NCBI RefSeq assembly: GCF_003945595.2
Contig: NW_024104620.1
Location: forward strand, 3,540,001 to 3,604,000
From: Pipra filicauda
Lineage: Eukaryota > Chordata > Aves > Passeriformes > Pipridae
Direction of reading: 5' to 3'
Length of the DNA stretch: 64,000 nucleotides
Positions 52,712-64,000 of this stretch are shown here, one piece after another (within the stretch, counting starts at the first letter, position 1; every line of letters begins with the position of its first letter). The position numbers were made by a program, and so were the translations under genes. The notes beneath the pieces are model-generated. The model was not told the origin of the DNA. It worked only from the letters and a program-made list of their open reading frames with translations, and did not search any database.

Positions 52712-53569
52712 GCATGTTGGACAAATTAACCAAGTAAAGTTTTTGGAGGGAAGAGTGCATGTGGGGGTTTCCACACAAAAACGTAAAGAAAACGTGTCAC
52801 TTTTAAAATGAATAGCTACCATCTGCCAGCATTTTATCTGAGGCAAAGTTGATTAATGCAAAGTGAATGTTTAAGATCACGTTGCTGTCTGCCTGAATAA
52901 ATTTCAGGTAGTTTACTTGGGAATTTTTTTTTTGTCCTGTTACTTCAAGGATTCTTTTTGTTGTTCTTATTGGATACCCCCCTCCAAACTTTTAAGGCAG
53001 CCAGAGCTAAGAATAAAAACATTTGTACTTAAATCTTTGAGCACCAGAACATTGTCTCTGGCCCCTCAGCACCGCAGAGCAAGGGAATTCATCTGCCCCA
53101 AGAAGGAGATCCCACCTCCTTCACCAGTTTCACAAAAACTTTCAAGCAGCTTCTCTCCATCACACTGAAAAGGAAATTTTAACAGGCTGCTTGTGAGCAG
53201 AGAAACCACAGCAGTGCTGTTATCCTCAATAGGAAATGATTTTGCCCTTGGACCTTCCTTAATTTTTTTTACTGGATTACTTCATTTTTTACTACATTAG
53301 GGTTTTTTTACCAAATTATTTTTTTATCAATGATTTAATAATTTACTTTTATTTACACTTTTCAATTACAATTCTCAATTAAAAAAAATAAATCAGTTGT
53401 AGATTTTAAACCATTTAAACCATTTTTTTGGTCAACTTTTAACACCACCTTGGTTTATATATCACCGTTCTGATAAAAATCATTCTCAAATCCATCTGAC
53501 AATATGCTCTTCTTCACAAGTTCTCTCTGAACGTTAACATTTTCAGAGGAAGCTTCCAGAACAGGTTTT

Positions 53570-54075
53570 GGGCGACATTAACCCAAATCAAACAAAACCC
53601 AGTTTTACGCATACATTCCCACGTTACGTTTTCCCAGCGTCAGATGGCCTCCAAGTTCTCCCTCACCAGAGAGAATTTCACACCCGTTATCCAGGCTGGG
53701 ACACCCTCTATTATCCGGGGCTACAGCAGTGGAGAGCATCATCTGTGCTGAGCGGTGGAGCTCCGTGCCGTTCCATATGGACGTATATTCTCTCGGCTTA
53801 CACTCGAAGCTGGCTGGACACCAGCCAGCTCTGGTCAGAAGTCACAAAGTTGTTTTAGCTCAGTACATGGTGCCTGTGTCTCGTATCTTGGTGGGGTTTA
53901 TTGGTTTAGGCTCAACATGGTGCTAGGATGGCCATCTGGCCCCCGGAGCGGAGATAGCTCCCAGCCAGCTCCTCCGGAGCGTGGGCAGGACAAACGTGTG
54001 TGCGTTTGCACCAGCCCGTGTGAACTAACCTGGGTGAACTCCACGGGTCTGCTTAGGGGAGAAAAAAAAAAAAAA
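53570..54075. other. CpG-dense block of unknown origin ending in poly-A
   Basis: By direct count there are about 22 CpGs between 53570 and 54060, against very few in neighbouring stretches of equal length. Both strands carry short open frames (for example plus 53755-54126) with no family similarity that I recognise. The block ends with GGGGAG and an A-run at 54062-54075. It could be a CpG island with promoter or enhancer activity, or a recent retroposed or LTR-like insertion. I found no clear target-site duplication and no TG...CA ends. Confidence 0.5.
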
Positions 54076-54283
54076 GCAAGCAAGTTTAGCACTAATGAAA
54101 TTAAAGAAGTAATGACCCTTTATTGAGAGGGGGAGCATAAAAGAAGAGCTCAGAGTGAAGCAGCGTCTCCTGTACCCTCCTTTGGGCACCTCGACAGCAA
54201 GATGAGAAAGTTCTTATTTGTCCCCAACAGTGAGACTAAAAAAAAAAGAGTGAGTTACACCCACATGGTATTTTTAATCAAAG

Positions 54284-54462
54284 AAGTGTTCAAGGCCAGG
54301 TTGGATGGGACTTGGAGCAACCTGGTCAAGTGGAAGGTGTCCCTGACCACGACAGGGGGGTTGGAACAAGATGGTCACCTTAAGGTTGGAACTTTAAGGT
54401 CCCCTCCAACCCAAACCAAACCAACCCAACCCAAACCAGTCTCTGATTCTATGTTTCTAGGA
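54284..54462 (+). mobile_element. CR1 LINE 3' fragment with internal duplication and expanded tail
   Basis: GTGTTCAAGGCCAGGTTGGA, GGAGCAACCTGGTCAAGTGG and AAGGTGTCCCTGACCACGAC are followed by a GTTGGAAC ... CTTAAGGTTGGAACTTTAAG stretch in which the GTTGGAAC piece and the CTTTAAGG piece occur twice. A run of CCAAC/CCAAA units then occupies 54406-54437 where other copies have a single CCAACCCAAACCATTC. It ends CTCTGATTCTATG. Confidence 0.9.
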
Positions 54463-54555
54463 GACCTGAACCCTGTCCTTATGGGATATTTGATATTACA
54501 TTTAGTCACCTTAGATATTCATGCCTTTATGTCAGCTAATCAAAGTACAAGGGAT

Positions 54556-54595
54556 CTCTAGGAGCACGTTCCCTTCCTCTCTAGGAGCACGTTCC
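54556..54595. repeat. 17 bp direct duplication with 6 bp spacer
   Basis: CTCTAGGAGCACGTTCC occurs at 54556-54572 and 54579-54595, separated by CTTCCT. No mismatches. Confidence 0.93.
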
Positions 54596-57500
54596 ACTGC
54601 ATCTCACATAAAACTGCACTTAAAACACCCAAATGCTTTTTTACTTCACAGTAACACAGAAACGGGGTGAAACCAAGACAATTTCTGGGCAGAAAATTAT
54701 TCAGTAATTCCAAAAAGATGAGCCCTATCCCATCTTCAAATGCAACAAAGTTGAGCGTAACACCAAAACACACACTCTTAGCCAATGCCATAAATGAGAT
54801 TTATGTTTAATTGACCTATATACAGAAGCAAGCACCATAAAATATGCCCAAAAAATCCAAACTATTAGATAAACTTTTTGTTAATTTGTAGGTACATGGT
54901 TATCTTTTATTTAGCTAATGTACTACTCACACATATAATTTATTTATTCCTTATCTGAGCATTACTGAGGCAAAATTCTAGGAAGGCCCCTAATGCAGGA
55001 AAAATTATCCCAGTTCCTATGAAGATTATATAAACACTTCCAGTATTTGGCAGAAAGGTGTAAAACGGCAGAAATGTTTCCACCACGAATGGGCATCTAT
55101 GTATTCAGATTTAATGAAATGGCTGAAATTTGCCCTGCCTCGCTTCAAGTCACATCCTCAAACACCTTCCCCAGGACAAAATACTTACAGGAATGTTTCT
55201 GAAAATTAAATATCTACAAAACAGTAAATCCTCAAGTTTGCAAGTGCTCGCACATCCAGGCAGCGTTATGTTTTCAGTGGGACTGAACTACTTACTGGAA
55301 TAAAAATTTAAAGGATCGGTGTTTTTAAGAAGATATTTAGGTGACACCAGCCCATCAGTAAATAGAGAATTCATTCTATAATTATGTATTTTCTCCTTAC
55401 AGAATAGAACAAAAGCATCAGATCTGAAACAATCCTAATCTAGTAGTCTTAACAGAATATTAAAAAAAAGAAAAACCAACCATATCTACAATATATACTC
55501 TTGGAACATACTCCTCATTGCTGAACACCACACCCCCAGGTTGGGTTTTTTTCAGAGCTCTATTAATTGAAAACAATGATTTGTTTTCTGTTTTGTAAAA
55601 TGTAAAAAGCGCAGAGTTTGTCTTTAAAATATAGTTGTCAAATATCAAGGGGTATATATATGCTAACATTTACCCTTGGGGTATTTCAAGGCTAGAATCT
55701 GTTACAAATAAAATCTTTATTCATATGAACAGCTACCTGGGGGGCAATACTGAATGTTATACATAATATTTATACATATATATTTAAAATAATCTAGCAG
55801 TGCTATTACAACAAACTGGAAGCTACACTGAATTTAGTCTCTCTGTTTTGCAGATCTAAGTCTTACAGTCCTAACTTTTTGGGGTTTGAATTACTTTCTG
55901 TAGAGGATACCCCTTGAAATATAAACTGCTTTGCTCTACTGTGTCATATCAAGTGTTTTTACTGTTTGAAATTTAATAGATTGTTCATGGTAATAAAGAA
56001 AAGAATTACAGGAAAAAGAAGAGTGATTTTTTTTCATTAAATTGTGCAATGGTATTTTCAAATTTGAGAACTTTCCTTGAGTTAGGAAGAACAAAAAGGC
56101 TAAAAAAAATTCTTTTTCTTACGTGCTTTCTAGAATTACAGAATAATCACTATGTGCTACGGAAAACAACTTTAGGCTAAGGATCAGACATCTCCATTTA
56201 TCAAAGAGTTTAAGCTGTCTGAAGGAAGTTGGGAGACAAAGCAGACACCACAGCAACTCTGCAGAGTGCCAGGAGCCTGAAGAGGTCACGGCTCTCTGCT
56301 GGACCTTCCGAATTCATGGAATGGAGATGATAAAATCCCATCAACTGCTATCAAAACTCTTAAGATTGCTGAAAAGGTTGTCTAGAGGAAGCAGACAGAA
56401 ATTTTGCCCTTTTTTGGTACATTTCAAATGCTGAGATTTTGGAAATTGCCATCACAAGGGTGAAACTCCTTGTAGCAACACAACATCTAAACAAGCACCT
56501 TATTTCCAATTAAGGAAAAATCTTGTGGGACTCTAGCAATTAAGAGAGCTCCCAGAAATGCTCTCTGCTGTGGCTGCTGTACATCAATCTGTTAGACCCC
56601 TTCAAGTTCACTAGCCAAGTGATCCACCTTTAAGTTCTCCTTCTAGCCTTCAACGCTGGAAGGACTGTGTGTGCCTGAGCTTCCCATTCATCAGGGAAGC
56701 TCTTGTCCTCCTTTCAGGAGATGAATGAAGACGTGAGCTGGTTTAACAACACACTGCTCAACAAAGCCATGAAAACAGAAAAGCAACACTTTTCTAGATA
56801 AACACGGCCTGGACTTTGCATCAGGGAATTACTATAAATCCATGCAGTGCTGCAGATCAAATACTAAGTGTCCGATACCTTCTGTAACAGCTACTACAGG
56901 TGTTCCCTGTGGAGGGTGAGGATTCTTTCTCCCTGTTACAATTCTGGGTAGGTCTCCTCCTTCCCGGGAACATAATGTTATCACACACCAAGATATCACC
57001 CGCACAGCTCACAAAAGTAACATTAAATGCCCTGCTCCTTACCAACCCTGCTTTAATTCTTGGTCAAGGGAGGACACATCTGTTCTCTGATAAAACTATT
57101 AACAAGTCCATCACATCAACTCTCTGGTCACTTAAGAGTATTTGAATTTAACATCTATGACTCTGCACTGAATATTTTGCTTCAAAAGCACTTTTTCAGG
57201 CTATTCCTTAACTCACCAAGTGTCACTTGTAAGCTAACAAACACACTTCCTTCCCATAATCAGATGTATGGATAAAAGTCTAAGTCTTTTAAAACATATC
57301 CACACTACTTCTCTACAAATGTATCTAATATCAGACTTACCAGCACCAGTATTATTTCTCAGACACATCAGCATCTTGAAATAAAGTACAGTTTGAACAT
57401 AAAAATTTAGTAACACAGCTCCATTACCAAAAGCATTTGCACTTGGGATATCTGAAACCTTTCTGTATTATTAAACATACAAACAGAAAAAAGGTATTTA

Positions 57501-58190
57501 TGAGACAGCACATTTATGAAAAGCACTTGTAAAAGAAAGTATTTTTTTCCTGTAAATAATGTCGATATTATAAATAACGCAAATTTGGTATTTCCTACGA
57601 TCTCACAAGAAGGTTGAAATATTTAAACATGCAATTCCAAACACACAGTCCTCCCAGTTTGCAATGGAATTTTGTCTTTAAAAACTACTACCTAGGAAGC
57701 AGATCTTTGGTGGTTACTAGCAAGGTAGAAATAAAAGAACCAATATTAATTTTAACCAATGTTTTTTCTAATAGGAGAGAGTAGTCAGCCTTAGTAGGTT
57801 GCAGTCTGATGCACTTACACTTTCAGTTTAATAAAATAATTGAAACATTAAATTACGAACCAAACATTAAAAATGTGCAAGTAAAGTAGAAGGTACCTCT
57901 AATCAGTTTTCCTCTCACCAGCCACATCAGCCCTTGATCCTAGAATTTTATGCTGCCTGCGAGGACAAGGTACAAACTTTTTTAAACACTCCATCTTTGT
58001 CAACTTTGACTGTTTGATCCTCTCTGCTCCAACCCAAACAGCACCAGCAAAGCAAAAGCTTTCCTCTCTTTAAGATGCTCCATTGGTTAGATCAGATTTA
58101 TTTGCTGTCAGTAAGGGTTATATTTGCACATAAGTCTATGACAGATTGCAAGTTTATTAACTTCAAGTGAGTTTTCAGGCTGCTGGGTTG

Positions 58191-58272
58191 AGGTTTTTTT
58201 GTTGGGTTGTTGGTTTTTTTGTGGGATTCTGCCTTCTTTTTTTTTTTGTCAGCGTTCCCCCCCCCTTCCCCC
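58191..58272. repeat. T/G-rich and C-rich low complexity
   Basis: Alternating T-runs and GTTGGG units (58193-58231), then a T11 run and a C9/C5 run up to 58272. Confidence 0.85.
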
Positions 58273-59670
58273 GAGATGTGGGTTACTTGACAAATTGGAG
58301 TTAAGTTATCTTAGGTCAATGTAACTGTAAGTTAAACTAATGAAGTGTATGTCTATGAGTGATGTCTGATTAGTTTAATACAGTTACTGCTGGACAGCTT
58401 GGGCTGCTGACCTTGAAGGAACACAGATAACATTGCGATGCGTTGGAGGATGTGGTTGCGATACAAGACAAATTTACATAACAGTTTGTCATGTACACTC
58501 CTCCAAAACAAAACTGTTGCAAAAAGAAAGCAAGAGGAAACCAACACTAAAAGCCTCGCACAAGACAAATCAGGGAAAATTAATTATAACGTTTGGCTCA
58601 GGATGGGAGATTATTTTAAATGGGAGCCAAAAGCAGGCACAGGAAAGGTGTACATTTATATAGTAAGTGTTCCAAAATGGATTAGACACTATGTTGAGTA
58701 ACACTGTTCAAATGCAGCCTCCTATAGCAGAAATCTACTCTTGAAAAATTATATTCCTTCCTCAGGAAGCAACACCAGACCCAGTTTTGAACTGTAACTA
58801 GTTAGCACATCATCCAGGTGTGCTCAGAGTCCTGCTGCAGCTCATCCTGCTGCTGAAAAGCAGTCGCTTGTGCTAAAATAACCCTGTGCATGAACAGTGT
58901 CTCTCCATGAAGGTGTAAAGTCCCCCCATGATGCTCAGCTGCGTGTTCTGAGCAGGGCAGTATCTCACTGCTCCAGACAATCATCTCACCGCATCTCAAC
59001 TGATCAGGCAGGCCAAGCAAAACTGCTGGGTTTAGAGACACCTTGGCTCTGGAGTGACTGATTCTCACTGCATGATAGCTATCTTGTTGACCTAAATAGT
59101 CTGCTTTTATCAGTCCAGGTTCTACCTGATGGAAATTTGCCACTTACATAAATGCATAATTGACACCCACAGTTGCTGGCACGTTATGGAACCAGACTAT
59201 CATTAAGATAAAACTGCTCCCTTAATCCTCCAGGTCAGCCTGAGCAGGACACTGATAAATCAGACTTGCTAACAGATACATCAGAGGGCACGTGGGGAAG
59301 CTTGGAGCCTTCACATCTGTGCCACCTTTCAACCTGATCCGGGAAGCACAGTTCAAACCTTTCAATATGACTGAACTCACTGGATACACTTCAAATAAGA
59401 GATACATCTACATGTATAGACATCATGTTTCCAGATACTCAGAGACTCCCAAGGACTGGCAATGCAAGACAAAACAGTCTAAGAAATTCTAAACAAAACA
59501 TAGCAGTAATTTCCCAGTTATACCCCAAGAAGAAAAACCTGTGTTGTCCACTGCAAGTCTCCAATTGCTTCCACATACACCCTTGCATGCACACAGTGAT
59601 TCAACTCGAGAGACCTGGCTGAAGGTTTCTCTGTAATTTGAGCTTAGAAATTCCTCAGTCCCTGGGTTAC

Positions 59671-59881
59671 CTGTAATTAGAACTTGTTGGCACTGTTTGC
59701 ATGAAATAAAGAGCAGAAGTCCGTGCTTTCCAATGCCACTTCTTGGCTGGGAGTGTGCAGAGGACACAGTCTTCCTGTAGCTCTTCCTGAAGAAGATCCA
59801 TCAGCTGTTTGTGGGAACCACCATAGAAGGGTTCAATGAGAAGAACACTCATTTTCCAAGTGCTTCAGAACTGTTTGGATT
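59671..59881 (-). CDS. GTDC1: GTDC1 (QTMAN) first coding exon, residues 1-60 plus split codon 61
   Basis: This exon holds 29 nt of 5'UTR and the first 182 coding nt of GTDC1, the glycosyltransferase-like domain protein now known to mannosylate queuosine in the anticodon loop of cytosolic tRNA-Asp. The start is the ATG at 59852-59850. It has A at -3, and an in-frame TGA lies 15 nt upstream (59867-59865), so translation cannot begin further up in this exon. Recognisable family motifs are FYGGSHK (residues 9-15) and PAKKWHW (35-41), followed by ARTSALYF. The exon is preceded by a pyrimidine-rich tract ending TTTTCAG (acceptor AG at 59883-59882) and followed by donor CAG|GTAACC (GT at 59670-59669). 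The intron is phase 2, and residue 61 (Arg) is completed by the next exon. Compared with the human protein as I remember it, residues 25-28 (LQED) appear to hold one extra residue. Exon identity is firm. The UTR boundary rests on the acceptor match only. Confidence 0.96.
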
Positions 59882-62800
59882 CTGAAAATGAAAATAGAGA
59901 AGTAGTTTTCTTTAGAAATAGAGCTTTTTTTTTTATTATTTAAGAAAATTATGTTGGAAAAAGCAGAAATATATTGCAAGGCCTCTTGATTTTCCATAAA
60001 AAAAATCTTCATATTACATTAATAAGTTTACTTCAGAAAAGGCTACTTAGCAATTACGAGGACAATATTATCACACCTACTTGTTTCAACCATTAGAAGA
60101 TACCACTTGTAATTTTTAAATGAATCTTAGCGTGCAGGACTTAGGAAAACACTGTATTTTGAATTTATTGTTTTGTTTTCAATCACATATTTAAAAGCAG
60201 CTTTGCTTTACACACTCACTCCCAAACACATACGATTCTTCCATAGGTTCCGGAGCAGTTTATTCATTTTTTCATCATTTTCCACCCCTTTTCCAGGTGG
60301 CAGATCAAATGAAAAAACGATTCAAACACACTTCTTACTTGCTAGTAACAGTGATTTAGGTAAGGAACTTAAAGCCAGAGAGCAGCCTGGCAAGATACAG
60401 TTGGAGCATCCCCCAGGACTCTCCTGCATCACTGGGATCACTACCCAACAACAACAGTAGGAAATAAAGAAGGATATTTTTTGGGAGTACTCCAAAATGG
60501 GTGGAAGAGAACAGCAGAGGAGGCTTAAGGAAGCTCTCAGATGAGAAGCCACAGAGCTGCTCACAAACAGGATGCAAAACGCGCTGCCCAAAGCGAGGGG
60601 ACAGATGAAAACCCTGTGACTGTTGCTCATCACCCTCATGAGTCACAGGCCTGGGGTATTGGAGAGCTGCTTCTCAGATGCTTCGAGCAAAACCTTCACA
60701 CACAAAAGCTGAAAACAAAACCCTGAAAGGTATTCACCATCCATGACCAGCTCTGTGATGATTTCCTCCTCAACATTCCCGAACAAGGGAGGACTCTGTT
60801 AAACTCGTCTATGCAGGATTCATGTTTGATGCTGTATATTGCAAGACCTTACGTCCATTTCCTGACCTGTCATTTCTAGTAGTTTCAGACTAATCTTACC
60901 TTACCTTATCTTACCAAAACCTCTGGTGACAAGAAGCGAGAATTCAACAGAGAACTACATACTCTCCTGAAAACCTCATTATCATCGCAATGGTGAGTTA
61001 GTTCAACCCAAGATCAGGTGAAAAATATTATGTATTCTATAATCAGAGGGGAGAAAACAAATCTTGAAAAAAAAAAAACCCTTACGAGTGCACTGTAGCT
61101 ACCAAAAGATCAGCTAGCCAGCAATAAACATCCAAACACTGAATCAACTGAATTGGGAGACAAAATGTAAGAAACCTTTTTAGATAGCTTTGAGCTGTTG
61201 GCCCATCACAGTGCCAGATGAAATGGTGATGTAGAGCTCTTGGGTCATTACAGATTACAGCAAGAGAAAAAGTATTCCATGCTCAGACTTTCTAGCCATA
61301 ATCCACCCAGGATTCAGGTTATAATTTGCTCTATTATTCACTGTCCCATAATATTTCAAAAAAATTATTTTATATAACAAATATGTTCTTTGCAAAACCA
61401 AAAGAAAGCTTTTTGGAAGCAAAGACTTCACTCCATTTTGGAGCTTGCTTCTTTTCAGGTAGCAAAACAGATTCTGATCTCTTTTCCACTGACCTAATTT
61501 TGAAAAAATCACACTTTTGAGATCACTGACGTTCTCTGAATTTACAATGATGTAACCAAAATCCTAATCTCTCCTCCAAAGCCCTTTTGGAGCCTGCAGG
61601 GTAATAACTGCTATAAAAACACAAGCTGTGGTTTAGAATCTGCACTATTCACCTAAAGAACAATTTGTAATTAATCATGCTATGCTCGTCATCAAATGTC
61701 ACCGAAAATTTAATTCAAAGGACTAGAGGGAAGTGTTTTATAAATTCAGCCCCTAAAAAAGGGGTATGTGAAAAGTTGGTAAATGCCATCGAGTCAGTCA
61801 CTCAGGGAGGGGCTGCAGCTAATTTACAAGTCATTAGCAGTACCAGTAATAAAGCATTTTGTTCATAAAGTATCTGATCAAACCACTCTTCATCATAGTT
61901 CTGAAACTGGTTTTATCACCAGGTTTAGCTGAATCGACACTGTGCTCTCTGGTTTTATTCTACACCAGTTTTCATTGTACATCCCTCACGGGGACAGAGA
62001 ATGACTGTATGTGCTGATGGTAAGAGACTTTCTCAGTTCTCAGGTTTCCTCCCTGCCTAAAGACCCTGACATTTAGTTATTCTGCATTTACCTACCTTTA
62101 GATCTATTAGTAAAACTGCATCATGCAAATATTACAGAAATACTGTCATACATTTTGGCTGTTTACATTGGGAAACTGGGCTGAAATCGTGGATGTGTCG
62201 AGGAGTGGGTGTTAGATGGCTCTTCCCATGCAATTCTTCACAATAACACTTGCAGACCCCACGGCAGCAGCCTGTGACAGTGAAAATCAGCAGTGACACA
62301 TTTTTCAGAGATGACCCGAAGTTCAAAAGGTTTCTTACAAAACTTACTCCTCAAAAATGTAGGTACTGCTCACTAAAATCCTCACTAGCACTTGTAGGAT
62401 TCTAGCATTGTGTGATCTATATGTATATATTATTCACAATATATATAATACTCAATTTAGAAAAAATGTTATAATACTATATAAAAAGCAGGATATGGTA
62501 TATTTTGTTCTTTTTTTGAGTTTTTTGGTTTTTAACGAGATAATGCCTAAATATGAAACTAAAGGATAATGGCAGCACAGTATATGTCACATTGACTTCA
62601 GGGCTTGACTAAGATGGAGCAATGAGAAAGTCAATAAATCTTCTGTTTTAAAAAGATACACTGATAATACAAAGGAAATTATATTACATATAACTAATAA
62701 TTTTCTGTATTTAACAGGGCACAGAGGAGGTAGGACACAGTCGTTTACCTCATATTTCACCACATGACTTCCAGTTTTGTTCACATACAAAAATAACAGC

Positions 62801-64000
62801 TATTATTTTTGCTTTATTTCCCTTGACCCAGCCAAGTTAAGGTAAATACGTCCCATAGACTCCTCAGAGGTCTCCAAAAGACACAGCTGATAAATGGCCT
62901 GAGAACATTCACCGTATCTGATGGAATGCAATCCTCAATTAAATATAAATCACTCCAGGTATTCTTTTCCCCATTTCAAAGAAAACAACAAATATTAGAA
63001 AAACAGAACTGCTTCCCCTTTCTCATTACAGTGTTTCCTCTCTGGAGCCAGCAATCCTGGGTGTTCCTCAAACAGCTCAATCCGCAGGCCTGCAGGATCC
63101 TTTGCTTTGAATATTTCCTACTCTGGCTTTACTACACAGAGCAGCACATTCTTCAGGATATACACTGAGAAAAAACTATCTGAAATTAAAAAATTCTTCC
63201 AAGTGGTTACAGTGTCAAAATGACATGACTAATATAGAGGTATATTGAAGTACCAGGAAGTGTAGGTGGGTAATTAGGTGCTGTCTCAATCCCAGCCCCT
63301 CACGGTGACATTCATCCAGGACTTTTGTGACTTGCTGCAGCTCTACCCCACAGTTGCAGAAACATGGCAAGTGATGGAATCCCTGACAGGGCCACTACTG
63401 TTCAACCTAACAATTTCCCTTTAAAAGAAAATCTGAGTACTATACAGGGTAATAAATAAAAATTTAAAGGCACAGAAGAATTAATTGTTTGACTAGCCAC
63501 AGTAACCATGGCTTCTTTTTAAACTCTAGGTGAACACCAACTCAAGTATTTTTGTTAACCAACCTAGGTAGACAAAACTCATCATTTTCCATGATTTATT
63601 AAAGAACACACGTCCCCTCTGTCTTACAAGCAGAAGTGTGGTTTCTCAAACATCAGCACAGCTCGCACCAGAAAGCCATAATTAGCTCTGTTCATTGACG
63701 TAGTCAGACAACATAAATCACAAATCATGTTTAAATATCTGTCCAACAAAATAGCTAAGCAACAATCCAAACCCAAAGGAATAATTGTTAATATATTCCA
63801 TAGGTAGAGAGCTGCTATTGGTTACAGGAAATAAGGTATAGGGTTTCAGTAATGATTGTTTTAACGGTCACAGTCCCACACGTATGAGAAATTTATTCCA
63901 CCACCGTATCCAGAGCACACGTGGTTCAGTATCTCAGAACTCAACCAACTACAAAACCCATCAGGTATGAACTGTGGACATAAACATACTTAAAACCTTT
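59882..64000 (-). other. GTDC1: GTDC1 intron within the 5'UTR (upstream part runs off the window)
   Basis: The first coding exon starts with a splice acceptor rather than a promoter, so this stretch should be intron with one or more non-coding 5' exons at or beyond the window edge. By eye it holds AT-rich unique sequence, a short CTTAC-like repeat at 60894-60915 and no recognisable CR1. I found no convincing promoter, CpG island or second gene in it. That it is intronic is inferred from the acceptor at 59883-59882. Confidence 0.75.
60894..60915. repeat. CTTAC-like short tandem repeat
   Basis: TCTTACC, TTACC, TTATC and TTACC in succession, about 22 bp with small changes. It lies in the intron upstream of the GTDC1 start exon. 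Confidence 0.75.

Larger units (their letters stand above)
28324..59670 (-). other. GTDC1: GTDC1 31 kb intron between coding exons 1 and 2
   Basis: This phase 2 intron is bounded by GT at 59670-59669 and AG at 28325-28324. It holds CR1 fragments near 30.2, 33.1, 35.6, 48.7, 51.4 and 54.4 kb, several microsatellites, poly-A runs at 40.8 and 52.7 kb, hairpin-type inverted repeats, and a CpG-dense block near 53.6-54.1 kb. All open reading frames seen here are short, lack family similarity that I recognise, and are often explained by CR1. Long repeat-poor AT-rich stretches (for example 36.3-47.7 kb and 55-59.6 kb) show no gene that I can support. Confidence 0.9.

Noticed and set aside
53755..54126. 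123-residue plus-strand open frame
   Set aside because: It falls in the CpG-dense block, where stops are rarer by composition. No family recognised; the block is reported as an anomaly instead.
1..64000. CRISPR arrays, operons, prophage or other prokaryotic systems
   Set aside because: No regularly spaced repeats or dense gene clusters are present, and the spliced vertebrate gene and CR1 elements rule out a prokaryotic source.

Overview
The window is vertebrate nuclear DNA, almost certainly from a bird. It is AT-rich, has no operons or dense open reading frames, and is littered with 5'-truncated CR1 retroposons. Their 3' ends carry the avian-type sequence (a TGGAAGGTGTCCCTGCC block, a CCTTCCAACCCAAACCATTC block, then ATTCTRTG-like octamers). 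I cannot place it in a bird order from the sequence alone.

One protein-coding gene is supported: the 5' coding part of GTDC1 (also called QTMAN, tRNA-queuosine alpha-mannosyltransferase), on the minus strand. Three consecutive coding exons with correct splice sites lie at 59671-59881 (start codon at 59852), 28156-28323 and 24647-24820. Joined in frame they encode residues 1 to 175, roughly the first two fifths of a protein of about 460 residues. They cover most of the N-terminal DUF3524-type domain. The exons for the rest of the protein were not found and should lie below position 1. The upstream end of the 5'UTR should lie above 64000, or in a non-coding exon that I could not identify.

Layout from transcript 5' to 3': 59882-64000 is an intron in the 5'UTR; 28324-59670 is a 31 kb intron; 24821-28155 is a 3.3 kb intron; 1-24646 is the start of the next intron. 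The introns hold at least 16 recognisable CR1 fragments in both orientations, one probable much older CR1/L3-like copy, microsatellites, homopolymer runs, several short perfect inverted repeats, and AT-rich homeobox-site-rich stretches that could be conserved non-coding elements. In other vertebrates this locus neighbours ZEB2 and ARHGAP15, so ZEB2-related regulatory DNA is plausible here but not shown.

No previously undescribed gene system was found. The most useful points for follow-up are a G-quadruplex-type tract just upstream of the 28323 splice acceptor, a run of frame-preserving symmetric exons, a CpG-dense block at 53570-54060 ending in a poly-A run, and a set of hairpin-forming inverted repeats.
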